In this document: in pieces, positions 12,668-24,851 of the stretch
Layout: the number at the start of each line of letters is the position of its first letter
Position numbering within the stretch: position 1 is the first letter of the stretch
Source of the DNA: Ricinus communis
Taxonomy: Eukaryota; Streptophyta; Magnoliopsida; Malpighiales; Euphorbiaceae
NCBI RefSeq assembly: GCF_019578655.1
Contig: NC_063265.1
Coordinates: 21,004,285-21,068,284, forward strand
DNA length: 64,000 bases
Direction: 5' to 3'
Made by a program: the position numbers and the translations under genes
Notes under the pieces: model-generated
The model's input: only the letters and a program-made list of their open reading frames with translations
The model's database searches: none
Told to the model about the DNA's origin: nothing

Positions 12668-15600
12668 TTAATCTGAAGTGGCAAGGGCCGAGTGCAATAC
12701 ATCTTCCAGATACTTCTCTGCAGCAGCATACTGTCTTTTCTTGTCCTCTATTGCTAAAGCAGCTAAAGCTTTATCCTGTAATAGAAAAGACAAACAGAGG
12801 AAACTTTTTAGAATTTACCACCAATTTTCTGGGCACTGACAGAAAAAACTTGCATGAAATTATAACAATTCTGTGATTAAAATGCAGTATTACCGGTGGC
12901 AAGTCCTGGTAACTCCTTAAGGTATCCATGATGGGCTTGGTTTTCTTCTCCAACTCCTTTCTGTGCTCAGACATTTCAACCAACACTCCATGGCTAATCT
13001 CTGGTGTGTAGCCCACACGATTAAGAAGAGCCTGCCAGGTGACCAATTCATTGTAAACCAATACACATGATAACATCCAAGCATAAAAGCAAGCAGATAA
13101 AAAATGAACTCTAATGATCAATCAAACAATTATCCTGAATTAAGCACCTTTTAATCAATTATCAGGAATTCACATATAAATTTTACTTGGATTCTTTCTG
13201 TCTGAGGAAATAATTCAAGTAATCCAAGATTTTAGTTGCCTTATATAAGCTACTAAGAGTTTAAGAGCCCAACATCAATTCTTTCTAATAGTTATCATAA
13301 TATTTAGTGTTGGGCTTCTTGATGCAATGATGAGAATTGGCAACTCAGAATAGATGCAACAAAGATTAAACCATTGCGATCCAATATGGATGCCATATAT
13401 GGCATCTTAAGAAGAAACTCTTTTTGCCTGTGAAATATAGGAGGAAGACAAGTCGAACAAGAGCATAAAGGAAATTTTTAAAAAAATTATTGAACTCTAG
13501 GGAAAGAAAGAAGTCTAGAAATAATATGATTTCTTACATTTGTACATAAACATGTAACACATCACAAACATGAAGCAAGATTGTGTGAACACACAAAGAC
13601 TGATAAAGTTCCTTCAGAGCAGTTAATTTAATTTGCTTCATGACTCGCAAGCTATACAAAGCCACAAATTGTAACATAGATTTATAAGAAGTCATATAGA
13701 AACTGTCATTCAAAGATAAGAAAAGATGTCAACTATCAAAATGAGATTGAATTGCAGTGTAGCTCTTTGCACAAAACCACTTCTAATCCAAATATTCAAA
13801 TGGCCATAAGCTTCCTCTCCTCCAATCCAACCTCCAAAATCAAAACCCTTCCCAGATTTCTAAAAGCCAATAGAACGTATATACTTTTATCAAACTGCAA
13901 TCTGCTCCCAGCTTTAACATGCTTCTAAAAAGAGAAAACACAGACCTAGTGCTAGCTATTTCAAAAATACAACAGCTCATGGATTACAATCCATATAAAT
14001 TAGAGCACCACAAACCAGCTTCAACTTAAAAAGGCTCAAAGTCTCAAACTCGTTTCATTGTCACAAGCCGCACAGAAAAGCTATCTATATGACTCCAAAT
14101 GGTAATAAGAAATTTACTAACTACCATAACCTGATCACCTGGAGCTCAGCTAAGATGAGCTGGAGCACAAACAACTGAAATGGGAATGAGTGGTTTTCTA
14201 TTTTGAGAAGAGAAAAAAGAAATAAAAACAAAAACCAATAAAACTGATGCAGTTTCCCAAACAGAAAGCATACACTAAGTTCCACCATATTGCTTGTAAT
14301 TTTATATCAAAAATTGTCAATCATTCAACTGAGACGAGGTGATGAACAGAAAAATTAAAGCTAAAGTTATAAACTATCATACAGATGCTACCAATTTAAT
14401 GCTAATGCAGAACCTTTACGTAATCTTTTTAGATACTTAACGAACTTACTGAGATTGGAAATAGTAGTTTTGACCCTATAATTAGTTTTCTAACTTTTAG
14501 TTATCCTGCCAGTAAAAATAAAAAATGGGATACCTTGTAGTTGGAATACTGTTGCAGATACTGTCGTTCCTTTGATGCCATAACTGCCAAATTCGTCTTC
14601 CAATTTTCCATTTGAGCTTCACAAGGAGCTACATCATCCTCAAGTTGTGCAAGAGTTCTACCAACGCAAATCCAGAAAACAAGAGTTAAGAAGATGAGCT
14701 TTCCTTCATGAAATCCCAGTTTTTCTAATATAGCAGATAGTTTTGGGGATCTGAGAAATCAAAATATGTTTGGAATTAGTTAAATGAGGAATTCACCTTT
14801 TCAAATAGGTAAGCCTTGCAATAGCCTTTCGAGTGTAATCAAGAAGTATTTTGGAATCCTTCTGTGCTTTAGCCCTCTTTTCCTCTACTCCAGTCTTTCT
14901 TAAAGAAATATCCCCCATTGCTACAAGAAAACTGAAACAAATTTCGATGCTGTAAACCACAAACATTCAAGAAGACAGAACTACTAATAGATGGTAAGAT
15001 GACTGCCCATTATGGTTCTCATACCCACCTACTTAGCTCAGTATCTCTTATATTCAACAAGTTTGCCACATTTGCAAGAACTTGAGCAGATCCAACTACA
15101 TTCGAAGGCAAACTCTCTTGCGCTAGTCCTACATTCTCCAATATCTCTCTAATCCTTGCAGCTGTATCCATCAAATTCAACCACAAAAAAGCTTTCAATA
15201 AGACCAGTAATTAAGAATCTCTGGTAGAATTTCGTTTAGCAGCACTAATCTGTGCGGATCACTACAATTCCCAAGAGATGAAAAATAGTATCATAAATAC
15301 CAACAGAAAATCACACTCATGCCATAATCGGAATTACAGTTCATAAAGTGCAAAGAAAAAAAAATAAAAAACCAAATAACAAAACAACAACATCAATCTC
15401 TACGGATCACCACAATTCCCAAAAAGAAATCGTAAACCAAATAACAAAATGAATTTTTTCACAAAAAATTTGATATTGAAAACATACCCATGCCTCAATT
15501 GAGAATTTATGATTCATGCCCAGAAACATGTCTATTCTTACAATCGGAATAAGAAAATAAATCCAATCAAACGCAAACAACAAAAAAGAAAAGAAAAGAA

Positions 15601-16033
15601 ATCATAACCCATCAGCAAAATCTAAAAAAACTCGAAATTCCAATCACACCCATGTTCATACATTTGATAAGAAGGAGCAGAAACAGATCTATGAATAGAA
15701 CTATGGACAATAAGAGAATAAATGCAAAAAAAAAAAAAAAAGAAGAAAAAAGGTACCTTGGGCGCGATACTCAGTAGCTTTCTGGCGAAAATCATTAGCA
15801 AGAATATTAGCAGCATTTGTTTTTGATTGGGAGAGAGTGGCTAGATTATACAAATGAGAAATGCTGCGTTGGGTGTACTCAAATTCAGGAACATCTTTCC
15901 CTGCAGCCTCAAATTGAGAGGTGAGCCACGCCTTTACTTCTGATATTCTTGAGGCATCGCTGCCTCCGCTGCTACTGCTATTACTACTACTGGTCTTTTG
16001 TTCATTATCAACTTTAGAGATTATATCACTCAT
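12668..16033 (-). CDS. AUG1: AUGMIN subunit 1 (HAUS1-like)
   Basis: A subunit of the plant augmin complex, which recruits gamma-tubulin to existing microtubules in the spindle, phragmoplast and cortical array. Six exons on the minus strand (16033-15757, 15161-15029, 14931-14797, 14657-14534, 13031-12894, 12775-12668) join in phase to 304 aa, close to the ~299 aa of Arabidopsis AUG1. Diagnostic blocks are FEYTQRSISHLYNLATLSQ, ILANDFRQKATEYRAQAARIREILE, ANVANLLNIRDTELSSFLVAMGDISLRK, LLNRVGYTPEISH and TKPIMDTLRSYQDLPPDKALAALAIEDKKRQ. The charged, heptad-like composition fits a coiled-coil subunit. I chose ATG 16033 (MSDIISK) because Arabidopsis AUG1 begins MSD. An upstream in-frame ATG at 16132 would add 33 residues (MSFIVEARP...) unlike the family. 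Residues 10-25 hold a Ser-rich stretch. Confidence 0.93.
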
Positions 16034-16490
16034 TTCTGATATGCTTTGTTGTAACTGGATCTTCTCGCACCTGGGCGGATCAATTCTTTCGCCGTTCAAA
16101 TTCACGGGCCGCGCTTCGACGATGAAAGACAAAATATTTCATACGGCAAAACGGCAGAGTTTTTGTTCTAGTTATTTTTCTTTTATGATAGTTGTTATTA
16201 ATCAATAAACAAAAAACAAATATAATTCAAATTGTATTTTATCCATTGGATAAGGGGAAAAGGTGCAATTTTGCCCTTCACGTTTATAGCTAGGACCACA
16301 TTTGGTATTTTAATGTTCTAATTTTTCTCTTCCTAAACTAGTGTATAACCTTAAAAGTCTTGTTTAATGTAATGTCTTATTTATTAGAAATATAATATGT
16401 CGTATTTATTAAAAATATAATATGTCTTATAGGCATTTATTTTATCATAAATTTATATGGATCCAAAGAATAATAGTTTTTTTTTAAATT
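16034..16490. other. AUG1 5' flank
   Basis: Probable 5'UTR and promoter of AUG1 (transcribed leftward). It is bounded on the right by a MULE terminal inverted repeat that starts only about 460 bp from the AUG1 start codon. Confidence 0.5.
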
Positions 16491-18342
16491 AGGCTTAATT
16501 ATAAAAAAATACACAAATTTTAGTTTTTTTCAATCTAATAATATTTTTTTAATTGTAGCAATATCATGCACCACTTTTAATATTTTTATATTTCGATATG
16601 CTAAACAGGATCCCAACGAAACTAATCCTATTTGGCAATCGAAGCTATGGTGACTTAAACATCTAGGATCCATATATAGTCTTCATATGCAGCCTTGACA
16701 TACCTCATCTCTATATGCTGTCATTTATGTACTGTTGCTTTGCACTGGTGTACATCTTCAAAACACATGCCAAGAACAAGTATTTATGATCATTCTTTGG
16801 ATCATAAACCACCTTTTTTCTTTCAATTTTGCATTCTTTCAACTCAACCTCATCACTACAAATAGAGTTTACATCACCCTCAGATTCCTCATACTCACTT
16901 ACAAAACCAGAATCTTCACCAACATCATTTTCTACCCTATTACCAATACTAGCAGTTGTTTTTCTAAACTACAAACCAATGTTGTTGTGTAGTCTATCAA
17001 CAACCTCATCAGCTGATACATAGTTCTTGTACTTTGCTCTATTATGTCTTGCTTAAATATTTTCTTCATCATCTAAAAGTTCATTATCCTCAAGGCCATC
17101 ATCAGTGTTGCTCTTATAAATTGGTTGATAGTTAGAATCTTCCTCCTTACTAACATCCACACACAAATTCTGTATATGCACTTCATGTTCAACATTTACA
17201 ATCACACTCATTTTTGACTCAGGTCCATCTAAGTTAATCTCATCCACTTCATTATTTTTATTCATAATACTCACTATAGATCCCTTGGTGTTCCCAACAC
17301 CTAAGACTTCATTACCCTTACAAGTGCTAGGTGATGATTCCACATGTAGTCTATAACCTCATCACTAGTATATTGCATCATTTTCATTAATTGTGTATTA
17401 TCCAGAATGGTCATCAAACCATCATTTAAGCTTAAACCAAGAACTTTGTAGCTCAACTTAGCCCCAGAGAATTCTAGTTTTTCAATTTCATCCTCTAGGT
17501 CTAGAAATCCTATCTTATCTAGATCTATACTGTGTTTAGGTTTAATGTCTCCTTCTATATAAACTATATTATCTGCAACTGAAGCAAATCGGCCACCGCG
17601 ATTGATGTACACAGAAAAAAGTGCTCATTCTGTTAAATGCAATAAAACTAGTCATAATGTGTATAGAAACTCTAGTTAACAACATAAACAAATATATTTT
17701 CATAATCTTTCATGGACCACCAACTATATAAAAGAATGTTTAACATAGAACCCTCCGAAGTTAGTTTTTTAACTAGAAATCCTAATTAAAAGTTGAATTA
17801 ATCAGTATCCTAAATTCAAAATTTATTTATGTCCAACCCATATAAATAATACAAAATATTGATGATGTAAAAGTACTGTCATAGATAAACATATACTTAC
17901 TTATCAGTGGCAACATAGTTAGTTGTTCAAGACCATATAAATGTCCACTTGCTTTAACCAACAGCTCTGAAACAAAAGAAACTTATCGTTATCAGAAAGC
18001 GATTTCAATAGAATAGAAGCAAAGTGAAGTCCTTTTTCACTCTCTTACTCCATCTCTAAAAAAAACGGCTATCTCCTTTTCTCTTTTTCTTTCAATTAGG
18101 TTTAGTTTATATGAAACAAAGGGAAAAATATTTTTTATTTGTAAAAAATTCCTAAATAATGAAACGCACCGTTTCTAAAGTGGATCCTAGGTGTTTAGAT
18201 CACCAGAGCTCCAATTACCACATAAGATTTGGTGTATCAAATTGCAAAATATTAAAGGCGACATGTGATATTACTACAATTAAAAAAGACGTGATTAAAT
18301 TGAAAAAATACTAAAGGTCGTGTACTTTTTTGTAATTAAGCC
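16491..18342 (-). mobile_element. MULE (Mutator-like element) with ~180-bp terminal inverted repeats
   Basis: The left terminus (16491-16672, starting 'aggcttaattataaaaaaa') and the right terminus (18181-18342, read in reverse starting 'aggcttaattacaaaaaag') are inverted copies over about 160-180 bp, ending at the shared 'ctaggatcca' block. Long TIRs around a MuDR-type coding remnant identify a Mutator-like element. A possible 9-bp target duplication is 'taatagttt' (16471-16479) against 'taataattt' (18356-18364), 8 of 9 matching, but it would put the outer ends a few bases beyond the clear TIR match. The internal region is only about 1.5 kb, too short for a full transposase. Confidence 0.7.
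16740..17628 (-). pseudogene. MuDR-type transposase N-terminal (PB1-like) remnant
   Basis: Reading leftward from ATG 17628 (MSTFF), a one-base shift in a T run leads into VYINRGGRF...VYIEGD...IGFLDLEDEIEKLEF...YKVLGLSLNDGL (17612-17301). This is the PB1-like N-terminal domain typical of MuDR-like transposases. After further shifts an acidic linker follows (17343-17053), then a degraded segment with EYEESEGD and VVYDPKNDHKYLFLACVLKMY, which in intact elements precedes the catalytic domain. No DDE catalytic core, SWIM or zinc-knuckle part is present, so the element could only have moved in trans. Confidence 0.6.
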
Positions 18343-19695
18343 TTTAAACTATCACTAATAATTTAGAAATATTTATTCTCCATTCTAAAAAGATAGTGCT
18401 TTTTCTAATCGTTCCCATAAGCTTGGCTACCAAATAATCAAGTTTATACATATGAGAGTTATGAAATATAAATTATTTTAATTAATATTATTAATTATTT
18501 TTAAAAACACTATTATTAAATCTTTTATAAAAGCTACAATTTTAAAATATAAAACACAAAAAATTAATTACCTTTGATAACATCCTTATTAATTAATGAA
18601 GGATATTTTTAATAATTATTTACCAAATTAACAACTAAAAAAGAAAAGTGGACTATAATTTAAGACGGTTGTTGGTGTTGAGTGTTATATCATATGCCTA
18701 TTGGTCTTGATATTTTTTATTGTGTGATGCTACTGGAATCGATTTTATACATTCTTAGTTTCCTTTCAGGCTTTGCCTAGTCTTATTTTTACCAAAAGAA
18801 AAACTAGATTATCTTTTTTGAAATGAGGTTTGCCTATAAATAAATTATGATTACATAAAATATTCAAAATATAATAAAAAGAAATAAATTCTTTGAGAGA
18901 ATGATTACAAGACAGTACTGAACTAATCTAACTCTACAAAGACTGTGAGAGGTAAGAGAAGATAGTCTTGTTGATTAAGTGAAATCTTTTTTGGTTGAAA
19001 GAAATAGAGGCGACCAATGATAATAATTTTGATTGGGCATATAATCGTATGCACTCTCTTTTAAAATATTTATATAGAAATAATTAGCTTGAGATGAATA
19101 TTTAAATCCGTCACGAGCAGCTCTAACTTTGAAACCTTAAGAAAATTTAGTTGAAGATATTAAATATATTTAAATAATGAAAAGCTTTGGCTTTAATTTA
19201 ATAAGACAAATGAGTTAATGTTGTTTTCTTCTTTATATATATATATTTTTTATTTTTAATCATCATCTTATCTTTGTACTTCATAATACCACACAGGTAT
19301 TCCTAGTCTTGTTCGCTTAAACTATCTACTTTATTCTTTTCATTCTCTATATTTATTCGAAAGCCAATTTGTCACTTCCTCTCTAGCAGCACTAGACCTA
19401 GTGAAGTAGTCGAATTTAAATTATGAACCAAACCTTTTACATAGGACCAATTCACATTCAACCTATAAATGGATTATAAATTGGTGATTTAAAGACTATT
19501 TAGACCTTTGCCAGTGTCTATAAGGCACAAGAGATGCACTAACAGAAAAAGTAAAGGCATCGAATGTTAATGACAACAATTAATAGAGAACCTTTACCCT
19601 TTGTGTGGGAGCAAGTAAAAATGAAGGTAAAGAAAGGATTGGAGGATAAAGTGATGTGAGGAGATGAATGTAATTTTTTCTTGTTTAGAAAAGAA

Positions 19696-19733
<38 letters not shown>

Positions 19734-20074
19734 GAGAAACTGAAAGAGCATAAAAGTGATCACCCGAGCCTACCATTATACAATCACCTAAATTTGGAGA
19801 GAAATGGAGAAACATTTTACATTGGTGATTGACTTTCTAAATCAGTTTACATATTTATTCTTATAAGATATTTTTTTACCTATAAATTTTGTATATGGAT
19901 GAATGAAATTGAGATTTTAGATATTTTTATTAGAATTTACTTTTTAATATAGTAAAATTTTATTTTATTTATTTTCTTTTCTACAATTTCATTTATTTCT
20001 AATAAGAAGAGTGAAAACTGATTTTTTTCTCCCTTATTTTTTCTCCTTCAATTGTTTCTCCTTACTTTATTTCC
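18343..20074. other. AT-rich intergenic DNA with a (GA)n tract
   Basis: No gene seen. It includes a GA-rich microsatellite at 19689-19733. Short frames crossing the tract are products of the repeat. Confidence 0.5.
19689..19733. repeat. (GA)n microsatellite
   Basis: GA dinucleotide tract with a few A interruptions. Confidence 0.9.
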
Positions 20075-20269
20075 TGAAAAAACTTGATTCAATCTATTTT
20101 TTCTTATTTTATAATTTATGTTGTACAAAAAACTTATATAGACTCTTCTTTACATGACTCCTATTTTAATACAAATTAGGAAAACTAAAGATTAGGAACA
20201 AATATCGTAGGAGATAAATACAAGAGCTATATATTGTTAGAAGACAAATAATAAATCAAATCTTTTACA
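20075..20269 (-). repeat. 3' LTR of the copia element
   Basis: 195 bp copy of the 5' LTR with about two dozen differences. The polypurine tract lies just inside at about 20270-20282. Confidence 0.85.
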
Positions 20270-20297
20270 CTCCCTCTCAAGTTGGTGCATAAAGATT

Positions 20298-23200
20298 TTA
20301 CATGCCCACATTGTCTAAAGCTCGGTAAAAACTTTTACTTGATATCACTTTGGTAAGGATATCGACAAGCTGATTTTCAGGTCGGACATGAGGGACTTTA
20401 ATTATCTTGGTTTCTAATTGCTCGTTAATAAAGTATCTATCTATCTCAACATGTTTTATCCGATTATGCTGAATTAGATTATGAGCTATATTACATGCAG
20501 CTTTGTTATCACAATATAGTCTCATAGGACTAACATGTTGAACTTGGAGTTCATGTAGTAAATTTTTGATCCAAAGTAACTCACAAACACCTTGAGCTAT
20601 CATTTTATACTCAGCTTCTGCACTTGACCGAGCTATGATATTTTGCTTTTTGCTTTCCCATGTAACAAGATTTCCTCTAATAAAGGTTAAGTAACCTGCT
20701 GTTGATTGCCTATCATCAATAGAACCATCCCAATCTGCATCAGTATATCCCTCAACCGACAAAGTTGTCCATTTAGTGAACATAATGCATTTCCCTAGAG
20801 AGGATTTCAAGTATTGTAAGATACAAAGAACAACTTCCATATGATCTTCACTTGGAGAGTGCATGAATTGAGTCACTATACTTAGAGAATATGCCAAATC
20901 CGACCTAATATGTGCAAGATACATTAACCGACCTATAAGTCTCTGATATCTTTCTTTATTTGTAGGGACTTGATCGAAAAATATGTCGAGCTTCGTATGT
21001 TCACTAGTAGGAGTATCAACTGGTTTACATGCTAGCATACCGACTTCTTTAAGTAAGTTTAAAGTGTACATTCGCTAAAATAAAAACATACCTTGCTTAT
21101 ATCGTAGCACTTCAATCCCTAAGAAATACTTGAGATCGCCAAGTCTTTCATTTCAAGCTCTTTAGAAAGATAGTTTTGTAAGGTTATCTTTTCATCATCA
21201 TCATCTCCTATTATAATCATATCGTTAACATATATGATAAGAACTGTTGTTCTTCCCTCCTTATGTTTTATAAAAAGAGTATGATCGAAACTATTTTGTT
21301 TATAGCTAAAGGCCTTCATTGAGTTTATAATTGTTTCAATCCATACAAAGACTTCTTCAGTTTACAAACTTGCTTACTTCATTCAACCTGAAACTTACAT
21401 CTTGGAGGTAGTTCCATGTATACTTCCTTTTGGAGGTCATAATGAAAAAATGTATTCTTCACATCAAATTGATATCAAATTTACAGCCAAGGACAGAAGA
21501 ATTATGTTAGTATTTATCTTGGCCACTAGAGCAAAAGTTTCTGCATAATCTATCCCTATGTTTGACTATATCCTTTTACAACCAGTCGAGCTTTATATCT
21601 CTCCACACTTCCATCTGCTTTATACTTAATGGTATAGATCCACCTACATCCAACATGTTCTTTTCCACTCAGTAGATTTACAACCTCCCAAGTCTCATTC
21701 TTTTGAAGAGACTTTATTTCTTTATTCATTGCTTCTTTCCACCTCAAGTCTTTTATGGCTTCCTGCACATTGTTAGGTACATATGCAGAAAATAATTGAT
21801 TTGCAAATGATTCACATGTCTTTATTAACCTATAGTAAGAAACATAATTAATTATTGGATATTTAGGTTCAGAGTTCATCATGGGTTCATAACTGGATTT
21901 AGACTTTCCTCAAGTAGTTCGGTTCGGAAGTATTCTAACAAAGGGTTCCCGAGTTACCTGAAATTCAGCTCGATATGTGTCATCAAGTAAAAGTGACACT
22001 AATAGTGGTGCTTCAAGCTCAAATATATACCTTGACCCCGAATATTAAGCTCGAAATGCTCGGTTGTGCCAAGATTAAGAGAATAATGCTCGGGTTTTTC
22101 TTATTCGGGTTGTTTTGATAGGTTGAGAGTTTTTATTAGAAGGTCAGGTTGTTCTTGTTCGGGTTGCTCAGTTAGGTCGAGAGTTTTTTTTGAAAGAAGG
22201 TAAAGAGTTGGAAGAAGGTCGGGAACATGTTTAAGGTCAGATTGTATTTAGAGGTCGGGCTGCAAGTCAATGTTTCTCTCCGTCTGACTTGTAGTAGGAA
22301 ATACATATGATGTTCATGAAATTGGACATCCATACTAACATACATTCATTATATTGGAGGATGATAACACATATATCCTTTCTAATGAAGACCGTACCCA
22401 ACAAAAATACAACGAATAATACAAGGTTGGAGCTTGTGGCATTTATGTTGAGGAAGGTGAACAAAGACTGTGCAACCAAGGACTTTAAGAGGTAAGTTCA
22501 GTAATGGTGGTGAAGTAAGGCTTTTATTTAATGTATTAAGTGGGGTATGGAAGTCTAGAGTATGAGATGGAATTCAATTTATGAGGTAAGTGGCTGCGGA
22601 TAAAGTTTCTTCCCAATATTGAAGAGGCATATTGGCTTCAAATAGTATAGCTAGTACCATTTCAAGGGATGTCAATTTTTTCTTTCTGCAACTCCATTCT
22701 ATTGGGGAGAATAAGAGCATGTGGTCTGATGGATTACACCATGTCATTGGAGGAACTGTATGAGTTCATGATTGATGAATTCACCATCATTATTTGTCTG
22801 AAGTACTTGAACTGAAGTTTTATACTGTGTTTGCACCATCAAATAAAATTTCTTGAATAATGAGCAGACCTCTTGCTTGCTTTTCATTAAGCATATCCAT
22901 GTCATATGACTATAATCGTTAATAAAAGAAATAAACCACCAAGCTCCATTCAGTGTCGGTATCTTTACAGGTCTCCAAACATCAGAGTGTATAATCATAA
23001 ATGATGCTGGACTTTTATTTAAACTAGTCAAAAAGGGAAATGATGGCTTTTTGCCAGTTCACAAGTTTCACATTTGAAGTTCAAAGTAGATGTTTTTGAA
23101 AACAACTTTAGAAACAAATACTTTAAATATCCAAATGATGCATGTCCAAGGCGCTTATGCCGCAACTAGATTGAATTCTCTATTCTTAGTGAAACTGAAC

Positions 23201-24617
23201 TACCATTCACCAAACTTGACTCAGCTAAGGGATTTAAGCTTAATGGTGCAAGATCAAGATAATAGAGCTTTTCTTTTCTAGTACCACAACCAATCGCCCT
23301 ATTTGTCTTGATGTTTTTAGAAACACAATAATCAGGCCAAAAAATTACTACACAGTTTAAAAAGGTGGTTAGTTGAGATACATATATTAAATTAAAATTT
23401 AGAGATAAAATAATTAAAACAGATTCTAAATTTAGGTTATCAAGTGAGAATGATCCTTTAACCAGTAACACTAGCTTATGTACCATTGGATGTAGACACA
23501 ATGGATTGTTCGGTTGGTTTTAGCTCGGTAAGTGTGTTAAATAATCCATGTATACAACGGTAAGTGTGTTAAATAATCCATGTATACGACCTAACAATAG
23601 CAAAATTATAAAAAAGAGTTACCTAGTGGTTCTGACGATATAAGTAAAGCAACAACATCTGGCAGGAAGATTACTTGGCTACAACTATTGATATTGATGC
23701 AGTTAATTCAGTTTTTGACTTGCATTTTGGGGCTTTAGAAGGATTCCACCATTCAGGATATCCAATTAGGTCATAACATCTGCTTTGAGTATGCCCTGTT
23801 GCACCATAATGTGCATATTGCTTTATTAAATTGGTCGATTTATTACCAATATCAAAGCTCTGAGTTGTATTCTGCTGAGCAGATGAGTTAGTTCTTTTGG
23901 CGAGCAATGCAGTTGACTCTAAGGAAGCTTGTTCGCCAATTAAGATTTTTTTTCCAATTTGCTTCTTGATGAACATATGCATATGTTCGTTCAAGGTCCA
24001 AGCTCGGATCCATTTGAAGGATTTCTCCTCTCACTTGTTCAAACTAAGTATTAAGTTCATTTAAGAAGATGTGAATTCTTAACTTCTCTACAACTGCTTT
24101 ATACATAGTGATGTCCTCATGATCTTTTATTCTTACTTTATCCCAATGATCAAGTTGTTAAAATATCTCAATCAGCTCGCCATAGTAGGTCGGAACCAAT
24201 CTGCTAAACTGCCGACTTAGGAATACTCATTAATTAAGAGCAAATTTGTTTGATCCATCATAGAATGCTTTTGAAAGAGCACTTCAGATTTCACGGGCTG
24301 TATGAATACGAAGATACCTTTTCATGATTTCTAGTGTCATTGATGTGAGTAACCAGCTTCTATTTTTTCTAGTTTTCAGCATACCACTTGCAGTAAGAAG
24401 GATCAGTTGATTCGGATTGAGAAAAATCTCCCATAATATAATCTAATTTCTCATGCCCAACAATATGCATCTCCATGATTTATGACCAAATCATAATTAG
24501 TTTCAGCAAGAGTTATTCCAGCCTTAAAGCCAGAATTTTCAAAGAAAACATGAATAACTTGTGGTGATGGTATAATGGTGATTTAGTGGGGGTTTCAGAT
24601 AAAGAGGAAGACATTTC
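20298..24617 (-). pseudogene. Copia gag-pol polyprotein pseudogene
   Basis: Reading leftward: gag begins near 24615 (MSSSLSETPTKSP) and includes VGHEKLDYIMGDFSQSE. The zinc-knuckle region (23994-23671) reads YAHYGATGHTQSRCYDLIGYP, with the first two Cys of CxxC replaced by Tyr. A pre-integrase part lies at 23501-23166. The integrase core (23031-22744) keeps HSDVW, but the second catalytic site reads QTNNDGEF instead of TDNGGEF. RT pieces lie at 21882-21556 (WKEAMNKEIKSL, YKARLVVKGYSQT) and 21319-21119, where the YVDD site reads YVNDM. A long RNase H frame (21071-20298) holds YTDADW, SSAEAEY, YCDNKAA and HVEIDRYF. Stops and shifts separate the pieces, so it cannot make an active polyprotein. 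Confidence 0.9.
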
Positions 24618-24657
24618 TTTTATTGATGGAGGCTTTACGCAACCTACTCTTATACCA

Positions 24658-24851
24658 TGAAGAAACTTGATTCAATCTATTTTTTCTATTTTATAATTTA
24701 CATAGTACAATGACTTATATAGATTCTTCTTTACAAGACTCCTATTTTAATACAAATTAGAAAGATTAAAAAATATGAACAAATATAGTGAGAGATAAAT
24801 AAAAGAGATATATATTATTTAGAAGACAAATAACAAATCAAATCTTCTACA
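24658..24851 (-). repeat. 5' LTR of the copia element
   Basis: 194 bp, read leftward from TGTAGAAGATTTG to CAAGTTTCTTCA. It is matched by the 3' LTR at 20075-20269 and adjoined by the tRNA-Met-type primer-binding site at about 24646-24657. Confidence 0.85.

Larger units (their letters stand above)
20075..24851 (-). mobile_element. Ty1/copia LTR retrotransposon, degenerate, both LTRs present
   Basis: Direct LTRs of 195 bp (20075-20269) and 194 bp (24658-24851) begin and end TG...CA and are roughly 85-90% alike by eye. On the minus strand the 5' LTR (24658-24851) is followed at once by TGGTATAAGAG, a near match to the initiator-tRNA-Met primer-binding site. A purine tract (read TTGAGAGGGAGTG) abuts the 3' LTR at about 20270-20282. 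Gag, protease-side, integrase, reverse transcriptase and RNase H pieces lie in copia order (integrase before RT). Length is about 4.8 kb, normal for a complete copia element. No clean 5-bp target duplication was found. Confidence 0.92.

Noticed and set aside
16034..16132. Upstream in-frame ATG extending AUG1 by 33 residues
   Set aside because: The extension is unlike AUG1 proteins and the downstream MSD start matches the Arabidopsis N-terminus.
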